Assembly (NCBI GenBank): GCA_025455285.1
Contig: JALOMU010000171.1
Coordinates: forward strand, 1-5,167
Origin: Flavihumibacter sp.
GTDB lineage: Bacteria; Bacteroidota; Bacteroidia; Chitinophagales; Chitinophagaceae
Reading direction: 5' to 3'
DNA: 5,167 nucleotides
The position numbers and the translations under genes are program-made. This document shows positions 1 through 5,167 of this stretch, piece after piece. Each line of letters opens with the position of its first letter. Position 1 is the first letter of the stretch. A model generated the notes under the pieces. That model had not been told where the DNA came from, ran no database searches, and saw only the letters and a program-made list of their open reading frames with translations.

Positions 1-1
1 A

Positions 2-598
2 CCTTCCATAGTTGAATTTGAAAAATTCCAAAGTTGCGCTAGACCGGTTGAACCTTTTTTTCTTTACTGTGGACATGCAGGTTATTTTGAAGTAATTTCT
101 TTTATTATTTCTTCCTATGAGCAAATGGCGGAACACCGGTATGCACTTTATCTGGTTTCAAATGGAAGTGAATGGGAAATGAAGCGATTAAAAGAAAGGA
201 TTAATAGCAGTCCTCACGTAAACCGAATAAAGCTATTTTCAAAGCTACCGTTGCAGGAATTGGTTGATTTATATATGACCAGTCAGGCACTGTTAATACC
301 ATTGCGTCCAACGCAACAGGATATTGCTCGTTTCCCTCACAAAATAGGGGAATACTGTGCTTCCGGAAAGGTGATCATTTCCACTAAAATTGGAGAAGTT
401 GCTCATTTTTTTACGGATGGCGAAAATGCCCTGCTGTGCAATCAGTATGATGAAAAGGAGTTTGCTTCAAAAATGAATTTTGTAATGGAGCATCCGGAGG
501 AAGCAGCTGCAATTGGGCAAAACGGATATGAATTGGGGCTAAAGCATTTTGATCATAAAGCACTTGGAAGTAAACTAAAAGCATTTCTGAATGAGTAG
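2..598 (+). CDS. GT4-type (GT-B fold) glycosyltransferase, C-terminal part, 5' end cut off by the window
   Basis: The frame is open from base 2 to the TAG at 596-598, giving 198 residues. The ATG at 125 (residue 42 of the fragment) is internal and not the real start, because the coding frame continues upstream without a stop and the upstream residues fit the fold. The fragment looks like the C-terminal nucleotide-sugar-binding Rossmann half of a GT-B enzyme: a first strand at about 18-24 (FFLYCGHAG), a second strand at 47-53 (RYALYLVSNG region), LFSKLPLQEL at 78-87, LLIPLRP at 97-103, then RFPHKIGEY at 110-118 followed by ASGKVIIST and GENALL. This pattern suits GT4-like enzymes that transfer a sugar from a nucleotide donor at the cytoplasmic face of the membrane. 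The first Glu of the usual EX7E motif is absent (Ala at residue 109); only the second (E117) remains. The donor and acceptor cannot be predicted. The gene overlaps the next one by 8 bases, so the two are probably translated together. Confidence 0.85.
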   Translation, partial: PSIVEFEKFQSCARPVEPFFLYCGHAGYFEVISFIISSYEQMAEHRYALYLVSNGSEWEMKRLKERINSSPHVNRIKLFSKLPLQELVDLYMTSQALLIPLRPTQQDIARFPHKIGEYCASGKVIISTKIGEVAHFFTDGENALLCNQYDEKEFASKMNFVMEHPEEAAAIGQNGYELGLKHFDHKALGSKLKAFLNE

Positions 599-1781
599 GC
601 AGCCGGAAGATAAATTGCGGGCCATGATAGTGGTGCCAAATATGCCAACCAGGATTGAGCAAATTACCGGGGGAGTTCATTCTGCGGTAATGAATCTTTT
701 GCGTGGCTTTGCTGAAACTGGTGAGACAGAAATATTGTTGGTATCCATTACAGAAGAATTAAAGGAGCCACTTGAAATTCAGTTTGCAGAAAATGTCAGG
801 ATCTATTATATGCCCGAAGGTCCTATGCCTTCCAGCAGCCTCAATTATTTTTTTGTAAGTGTAGGACGGCTACGAAAATTGATAAAGCAATTTCGCCCCC
901 ATCTGGTTCATTATCAGATCGGCGGTACTTTATTATTTACGCGATGGGCGAGCATGTTTTCACTTCCCCATCTTATTACAATTCACGGAATACCCTGGGC
1001 AGAATTTAAAGTGGCCAAGGAATGGAAGCAACGTATGGCCATATTTGTAAATGCATTAATAGGAGACTGGTTATATCCCAATAATATAATCCAGATATCT
1101 TCTTATTTAAGAGAGCAATTTAAAATCCGTAAACATCAGACGATCAGTGTTATTCCCAATGCGATTCCATCCAGGTATGCTGGCATTCCATTGAAAGCAG
1201 AAATGACCAATCACCTTGTATTTGTTGGTGTATTGAATGATCGCAAGAATCCAATGCTTTTACTTGAGATATTGAATGAGCTTAATAAACAAGGACTCTT
1301 TTATACTGTAGAATTTTGTGGAGGATTTGGTTCACCTGATTACCAGGAACTAATGGAAAATTATATTCGGACGAACGGGCTCGAAAAGCAGGTTCGTTTC
1401 AATGGCTGGGTTGCTTATTCGGAAGTGCCTGCTATTCTTGAGCGGGCAGATATGCTGGTACTTACATCCAGGCAGGAAACCCTGCCAATGAGCATCGCTG
1501 AGGCAATGGCAGCCGGGCGACCGGTTTTGGCAACCCGTGTTGGTGGTATTCCGGAAATGATTGAAGAAGGAAAAACCGGATTTCTGTTTGACCTGGATTC
1601 GATTTCACCTGCGGTTTCCGCACTCAAAAATCTTTATAATGATTCTGTAATTATGCAGCAGATGGGAAAAATAGCTAAACAAAAGGCTATTGAAAATTAC
1701 ATGGCCCGATCAGTTGCTGAAAAGACAGAACGGTTTTATCTGCAACTGGTTAAATCTGAAAAATCCGTACCTGCCGTATGA
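591..1781 (+). CDS. GT4 family glycosyltransferase, complete
   Basis: A complete 396-residue GT-B retaining glycosyltransferase of the GT4 (glycos_transf_1) type, a usual length for the family. The N-terminal acceptor domain has the glycine-rich loop TGGVHSAVMNLL (26-37), PHLVHYQIGG (103-112) and LITIHG (128-133). The linker is SVIPNAIPSRY (186-196). The C-terminal donor domain opens with LVFVGVLNDRKNP (209-221), followed by VRFNGWV (268-274) and the EX7E motif with E296 and E304 (ETLPMSIAE). AMAAGRPVLAT and VGGIPEMI then contact the nucleotide sugar in family members. There is no signal peptide or clear membrane helix, so it should act in the cytoplasm or on the inner face of the membrane, adding one sugar to a lipid-linked glycan. 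The start at 591 overlaps the previous stop; an internal ATG at 624 (residue 12), just before the first strand MIVVPN, is a plausible alternative start. It overlaps the next gene by ATGA. Sugar specificity is unknown. Confidence 0.93.
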   Translation: MSRQPEDKLRAMIVVPNMPTRIEQITGGVHSAVMNLLRGFAETGETEILLVSITEELKEPLEIQFAENVRIYYMPEGPMPSSSLNYFFVSVGRLRKLIKQFRPHLVHYQIGGTLLFTRWASMFSLPHLITIHGIPWAEFKVAKEWKQRMAIFVNALIGDWLYPNNIIQISSYLREQFKIRKHQTISVIPNAIPSRYAGIPLKAEMTNHLVFVGVLNDRKNPMLLLEILNELNKQGLFYTVEFCGGFGSPDYQELMENYIRTNGLEKQVRFNGWVAYSEVPAILERADMLVLTSRQETLPMSIAEAMAAGRPVLATRVGGIPEMIEEGKTGFLFDLDSISPAVSALKNLYNDSVIMQQMGKIAKQKAIENYMARSVAEKTERFYLQLVKSEKSVPAV

Positions 1782-2641
1782 GTCTGATAAAAGAAATAAT
1801 TGGAGCCACACTGATGGGATTACGGTTGGTAAGTCGGCCGGATGACAATAAAATCCTTTCAGTATACTTCCATAACCCATCTGTAAATCTGTTTCATCAG
1901 ATGATCAGCTGGCTTCATAAAAAAGGCTACCGGTTTATTTCCATCCGGGAATTGGACGAACTTATACTACAAAAGCAGGCACCGGCAAAGCGATTGGCAT
2001 TTATCAGTTTTGATGATGGAAACAAAGAGTACCCGGACCTGCTTCCAACGATTGAAAAATATAAAGTACCGGTTACGGTTTTTATACCAACCAATCCAGT
2101 ACTAGAAGGCAATTACTGGTGGGATTATGCTGGAAAAAAAGAGCAATCAACGTTTACAGGATTACCTACAGTGGAGTCATTCAAGGTACTTCCTGCGAAG
2201 GATTTTGATCTCAAGCTCGATGTACTTAAACAACACCTGAAACTTGAACGTAGTTGTATGACCTTGTCTGAGTTGAAAGTACTGGCAAAACATCCCTATA
2301 TAACCATCGGAGCACATACAGTAAGCCATCCCATTCTTAAAAATTGTGATGCAGTCCGCCAGTCTAAAGAACTGGAAGAAGGACAATCGCTATTAAATGA
2401 ATGGCTTCAGCAAAACACTGTATACCTGGCTTATCCGAATGGTGATTATAATGACACGACATTAGAACTGGCTGATAAATATGGGTACCGGTTAGGGTTT
2501 ACAACCAAACCCGGACAAATTAATACAGCTACCGTATCCAGATTGGAGATACCCCGATATTCCGTGAATGATGAGGGTGGTTATTATGAAAACCTGGCTA
2601 AAATAAATGGCTACTGGCAACGATTGTTTCCACCTAATTAA
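1778..2641 (+). CDS. NodB-type polysaccharide deacetylase (carbohydrate esterase 4-like)
   Basis: A 287-residue protein with the NodB homology motifs in order. Motif 1 is FISFDDG (75-81), where D79 would be the catalytic base and D80 a metal ligand. Motif 2 is IGAHTVSHP (177-185), with H180 and H184 as metal ligands. Motif 3 is LAYPNGDYND (217-226), and a later arginine segment is LEIPRYSV (256-263). In this family a divalent metal, usually zinc, hydrolyses N-acetyl groups on amino sugars; some relatives remove O-acetyl groups. An insert at about 111-160, which includes NYWWDY, separates motifs 1 and 2, as in other bacterial relatives. The N-terminus (MSLIKEIIGATLMG) is not a convincing signal peptide, so the protein may be cytoplasmic and act on a precursor, but this is inference. 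The start lies in an ATGA overlap with the upstream glycosyltransferase stop, which supports both the start choice and cotranslation. The exact substrate is unknown. Confidence 0.9.
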   Translation: MSLIKEIIGATLMGLRLVSRPDDNKILSVYFHNPSVNLFHQMISWLHKKGYRFISIRELDELILQKQAPAKRLAFISFDDGNKEYPDLLPTIEKYKVPVTVFIPTNPVLEGNYWWDYAGKKEQSTFTGLPTVESFKVLPAKDFDLKLDVLKQHLKLERSCMTLSELKVLAKHPYITIGAHTVSHPILKNCDAVRQSKELEEGQSLLNEWLQQNTVYLAYPNGDYNDTTLELADKYGYRLGFTTKPGQINTATVSRLEIPRYSVNDEGGYYENLAKINGYWQRLFPPN

Positions 2642-2675
2642 ACCTGTTTCCGAACCGTAGTAAAACAAAGAGCAG

Positions 2676-3419
2676 ATGGTAAGTTTTAAGAAGAAGTTTT
2701 TATTCCTGAACGTTAAAGAGAACTGGTATCACTGTGAACCCGGATTCCTGGATATGATACTGCCAACCGCCTGGTTGCATGTAAAAAACCGAACAACGCC
2801 GGTAAAACCTGGTTATTCAGATGTCACTTACACTATTGAAAATGATCTGACCCTGGATCATGATACGATTTATGCAGGATTTCTAAAGTCGAACAGGCAG
2901 CAGATCCGGCAAGCTGAAGAAGCAGGTGTTGAATTTGAATTCCATAATGATGTGGAAGGCTTCGTAGAATTTTTCAATGAGTTTGCCCGCTCCGTTAATA
3001 TTGGCACAACCAGTGTGCGACGGATTAAAGAGATGGAGGGTTTCTTAAAATTGAGTTATGCCAAACACCAGGGACGCATCCTGGTTGCTCATAGTACTTT
3101 AATAGATGATACTTATAAGATTGTAAGAGCCTTTCATTCGGCTTCTAAAAGAACCGATGATGCCTTTGATAAATCCCTGATTGCAAAAGCAAATAAAGCG
3201 CTTCACTACAAAGACATGATGCATTTCCGGGAACTGGGTTATAAAGTTTACGACTTCGGTGGTTATACCCAGAATACGGAAGATAAGGCCCTGCTCGGTA
3301 TCAATAATTTCAAACAGTCTTTTGGCGGTGAAGTGGTAGCCTGCACCAATTATTATACAGTCAGCTATCAATTGCTAAAAAAAGTCGGCTCACTGATGGG
3401 TGCGCTGGGTAAAGGTTGA
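2676..3419 (+). CDS. FemAB/BioF2-like GNAT-fold acyltransferase
   Basis: A 247-residue protein that resembles the FemAB/Acetyltransf_6 (BioF2-like) branch of the GNAT fold. Visible marks are TYTIENDL (51-58), then FLKSNRQQIRQAEEAGV (69-85), the typical basic helix before a strand. ILVAHSTLIDD (135-145) and KIVRAFHSASKR (148-159) form core strands. YDFGGY (192-197) and GINNFKQSFGG (208-218) resemble the conserved C-terminal GNAT signature of this group. It is much shorter than classic FemA/FemX enzymes (about 400 residues, two GNAT domains), so it is probably a single-domain relative. Family members move amino acids from tRNA or acyl groups from CoA onto amines; relatives occur in exopolysaccharide loci. 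It has no membrane helix, so a cytoplasmic place is likely. The first in-frame ATG after a stop at 2661-2663 is 2676, which fixes the start; the upstream AAAGAG is at best a weak ribosome binding site. It sits 34 bases after the deacetylase. Its donor and acceptor cannot be told from sequence. Confidence 0.78.
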   Translation: MVSFKKKFLFLNVKENWYHCEPGFLDMILPTAWLHVKNRTTPVKPGYSDVTYTIENDLTLDHDTIYAGFLKSNRQQIRQAEEAGVEFEFHNDVEGFVEFFNEFARSVNIGTTSVRRIKEMEGFLKLSYAKHQGRILVAHSTLIDDTYKIVRAFHSASKRTDDAFDKSLIAKANKALHYKDMMHFRELGYKVYDFGGYTQNTEDKALLGINNFKQSFGGEVVACTNYYTVSYQLLKKVGSLMGALGKG

Positions 3420-3452
3420 TCCTGAATTCAAACTGTAACGAACCTCAGATAT

Positions 3453-4877
3453 ATGCTGTTTAATTCTATCGAGTTTGTCATTTTTTTTATCCTGGTAACT
3501 TCCCTGTATTTTATACTACCCCAAAAATACAGATGGTTCCTGCTGCTGGTGGCAAGCTGTTATTTCTACATGGCTTTTGTGCCGGTGTATATACTCATTC
3601 TCTTTTTCACCATTGTGATTGATTATTTCGCCGGCATCTGGATCGAGGAGGCCCAGGGAAAAAAGAAAAAACAGTTCCTGGTCTTAAGCCTGGTTGCCAA
3701 TATTGGCGTATTAGCCGTGTTCAAATACTACAATTTTCTAAACGATAACCTAACTTTCCTGCTGCATGGCGCCGGATGGGAAAATCCCATTCCTTATCTG
3801 TCCATCCTGCTTCCAATTGGATTGTCTTTTCACACCTTTCAGGCCATGAGCTACACTATTGAAGTGTATCGGGGCCACCAGAAAGCCGAACGTCATTTCG
3901 GGATTTATTCCCTCTATGTAATGTTCTATCCGCAGTTGGTTGCCGGTCCAATTGAACGTCCGCAAAACCTGCTCTTCCAGTTTAGAACCGAACATAAATT
4001 TGACTATGAAAGAGTGGTGAGCGGTCTTCGGCTGATGTTATGGGGATTCTTCAAGAAACTGGTAATCGCAGATCGGCTGGCCATCTATGTAAACGCAGCA
4101 TATGGTAACCCGGATGAACATACCGGTTTAACGCTAGCTGTTGCTACCATGTTTTTCGCATTCCAGATCTATTGTGATTTTTCAGGTTATTCTGATATTG
4201 CAATTGGTGCAGCGCGGGTTATGGGTTATGATCTGATGAAGAACTTCAATCGCCCTTACCTTTCTGCCAGCATTTCTGAATTCTGGAGTCGTTGGCATAT
4301 TTCACTTTCTACCTGGTTTAAGGATTACCTGTATATCTCCATGGGAGGTAACCGGGTACCTATTCCAAGATGGTATTTCAATCTCTTTTTTACCTTCCTG
4401 ATCAGTGGTTTGTGGCATGGAGCCAATTGGACTTATATCATCTGGGGTGCGTTAAATGGTTTCTATCTGGTGTTTGCACTGATCCGGGCCCGTTATATTG
4501 ACAAGCAGCTGGATGGTAAGGTCCCATTACCTGCATGGATAAAGAAGACGGGTAATATTCTGATGACCTTTATTTTGATCTGTTTTTCCTGGATCTTCTT
4601 CCGTGCAGAATCGGTACAGGATGCTTTCCTGATTGTGAAGAAAATCTTCACCCTGAATGGACCACTCTTTACTGATTTTACGCAGATGTTTTATGGTCTG
4701 ATCGGAATGGCGGTTTTAATGGCCCGGGAAATTAAACACGAATATTTCAAGAATGTTTCACCCCTACTGGAACACCGGAGTGCAGTTGTCCGCTATGCTA
4801 CTTATATGGTATTAATTGCGCTGATTCTGCTCATCGGAGTGTTTGACGGAAGCCAGTTTATCTATTTTCAATTTTAA
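3453..4877 (+). CDS. AlgI-like MBOAT family membrane-bound O-acyltransferase
   Basis: A 474-residue polytopic inner-membrane protein of the MBOAT family, in the AlgI/DltB-like bacterial group. The N-terminus MLFNSIEFVIFF followed by LLLVASCYFY (30-39) is characteristic of AlgI-like proteins. Further marks are NIGVLAVFKYYNF (83-95), LPIGLSFHTFQAMSYTIEVYRG (about 120-141), QLVAGPIERP (161-170), IYCDFSGYSDIAIG (239-252), NFNRPYL (264-270), SEFWSRWHISLSTWFKDY (275-292, containing H282) and SGLWHGANW (318-326). H322 in the last is the expected invariant catalytic histidine. SWIFFRAES (379-387) and the FIYFQF end are also typical. About ten or more hydrophobic helices are visible. In the alginate system such a protein passes acetyl groups from a cytoplasmic donor across the membrane to a periplasmic SGNH partner. 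Here the partner is very likely the gene starting 5 bases downstream. It lies 33 bases after the FemAB-like gene, so it is probably in the same transcript. The symbol algI is withheld because there is no sign of alginate genes. Confidence 0.95.
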   Translation: MLFNSIEFVIFFILVTSLYFILPQKYRWFLLLVASCYFYMAFVPVYILILFFTIVIDYFAGIWIEEAQGKKKKQFLVLSLVANIGVLAVFKYYNFLNDNLTFLLHGAGWENPIPYLSILLPIGLSFHTFQAMSYTIEVYRGHQKAERHFGIYSLYVMFYPQLVAGPIERPQNLLFQFRTEHKFDYERVVSGLRLMLWGFFKKLVIADRLAIYVNAAYGNPDEHTGLTLAVATMFFAFQIYCDFSGYSDIAIGAARVMGYDLMKNFNRPYLSASISEFWSRWHISLSTWFKDYLYISMGGNRVPIPRWYFNLFFTFLISGLWHGANWTYIIWGALNGFYLVFALIRARYIDKQLDGKVPLPAWIKKTGNILMTFILICFSWIFFRAESVQDAFLIVKKIFTLNGPLFTDFTQMFYGLIGMAVLMAREIKHEYFKNVSPLLEHRSAVVRYATYMVLIALILLIGVFDGSQFIYFQF

Positions 4878-4882
4878 CCAGT

Positions 4883-5167
4883 ATGCTGAATCAATTAGTT
4901 GCCAATCCCGGATTTAAAAAATTCCTGGTACGCCTGGTAGTCTTCCTGGGGGTATTATTTGCGATTGATTTCGTGGTTGGAAATGTGTTGAGAAAATTTT
5001 ATTTCCAGCAAAAATCAGGTCCTGATTACGAAACCATTTATGCGATGGAAAAAAGCAGGGAAGACCTGATGGTCTTTGGCTCTTCCCGTGCACGCAATCA
5101 TTACCATCCAAAAGCATTTGAAGAAGCACTGGGTATGTCCTTTTATAATGCTGGAAGAAATGGAAAC
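4883..5167 (+). CDS. Membrane-anchored SGNH-hydrolase-like protein (probable O-acetyltransferase partner of the MBOAT), N-terminal part, cut off by the window end
   Basis: The frame opens at ATG 4883, five bases after the MBOAT stop, and stays open to the last base, giving 95 residues without a stop. Residues 1-13 are polar to basic (MLNQLVANPGFKK), followed by one hydrophobic helix at about 14-34, consistent with an uncleaved N-terminal anchor and a periplasmic body. DLMVFGSSRARNHY (61-74) matches block I of SGNH/GDSL-type hydrolases; S68 fits the nucleophile position. SFYNAGRNGN (86-95) resembles block II with its conserved glycine (G91 or G94). The His/Asp block lies beyond the window. Proteins of this form placed directly after an AlgI-like MBOAT gene commonly serve as the enzyme that puts the acetyl group on the glycan, as AlgJ/AlgX do for alginate. 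That role is inferred from motif and position. Other SGNH roles such as esterase cannot be excluded from the fragment. Confidence 0.8.
   Translation, partial: MLNQLVANPGFKKFLVRLVVFLGVLFAIDFVVGNVLRKFYFQQKSGPDYETIYAMEKSREDLMVFGSSRARNHYHPKAFEEALGMSFYNAGRNGN

Noticed and set aside
132..145. Similar strings GAACACCGG near 131 and near 4769 as a possible repeat
   Set aside because: The match is only about nine bases, lies in coding sequence of unrelated genes, and does not extend; chance is enough.
125..598. ATG at 125 as the start of a short 157-residue gene
   Set aside because: The same frame is open back to base 2 and the upstream residues form the expected first strand and loop of the GT-B C-terminal domain, so this is an internal methionine of a gene cut by the window edge.
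2642..2675. The 34-base gap before the FemAB-like gene as a promoter or terminator site
   Set aside because: There is no stem-loop with a T run and no -33/-7 element pair; it looks like a plain intra-operon spacer. The 33-base gap at 3420-3452 is equally featureless.
3099..3371. Minus-strand open frame of 90 codons inside the FemAB-like gene
   Set aside because: It is antisense to well-conserved GNAT segments and its product shows no family motif; it is a shadow of the real frame. The same holds for the other minus-strand frames at 411-680, 1415-1627, 1927-2112, 2177-2386 and 3750-3995.
3995..4002. TAAATTTG, matching the Bacteroidota -7 promoter element TAnnTTTG
   Set aside because: It lies inside the MBOAT coding region, no TTTG-like -33 element sits about 19 bases upstream, and no gene starts shortly after it.
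4914..5129. Minus-strand open frame of 71 codons near the right edge
   Set aside because: It lies antisense to the SGNH-like gene, whose plus-strand frame has a membrane anchor and an FGSSR motif; the minus-strand product has no recognisable features.

Overview
The window is a continuous run of six same-strand (+) protein-coding genes. Both edges cut through genes: the first lacks its 5' end and the last lacks its 3' end. The content is that of a surface or exopolysaccharide biosynthesis and modification locus. Base composition is moderately AT-rich (about 39% GC by hand count over bases 1-600). There are no convincing Shine-Dalgarno sequences, and the proteins resemble families common in environmental Bacteroidota. 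A member of that phylum, perhaps a Chitinophaga/Sphingobacterium-type organism, is the best guess, but it is an inference from style and is not proven by any marker gene here.

Layout: (1) 2-598, the C-terminal part of a GT4-type glycosyltransferase; (2) 591-1781, a complete GT4 glycosyltransferase with an intact EX7E motif, overlapping gene 1 by 8 bases; (3) 1778-2641, a NodB-type polysaccharide deacetylase, overlapping gene 2 by 4 bases (ATGA); (4) 2676-3419, a short FemAB/BioF2-like GNAT-fold acyltransferase; (5) 3453-4877, an AlgI-like MBOAT O-acyltransferase; (6) 4883-5167, the N-terminal 95 codons of a membrane-anchored SGNH-hydrolase-like protein. Gene 6 runs off the window. The gaps between genes are 34, 33 and 5 bases. 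No stretch over 300 bases lacks a gene, and I see no RNA gene, mobile element, CRISPR array, terminator or convincing promoter.

How the genes may work together (inference): the two glycosyltransferases add sugars to a lipid-linked glycan. The deacetylase removes N-acetyl groups, and the FemAB-like enzyme may place a different acyl or aminoacyl group on a free amine. The MBOAT protein would pass acyl groups across the inner membrane to the SGNH protein, which would O-acetylate the glycan in the periplasm, as AlgI works with AlgJ/AlgX in alginate acetylation. The most notable feature is this set of three different acyl-editing activities in four consecutive genes. Each family is known, and nothing here clearly shows a wholly new system.
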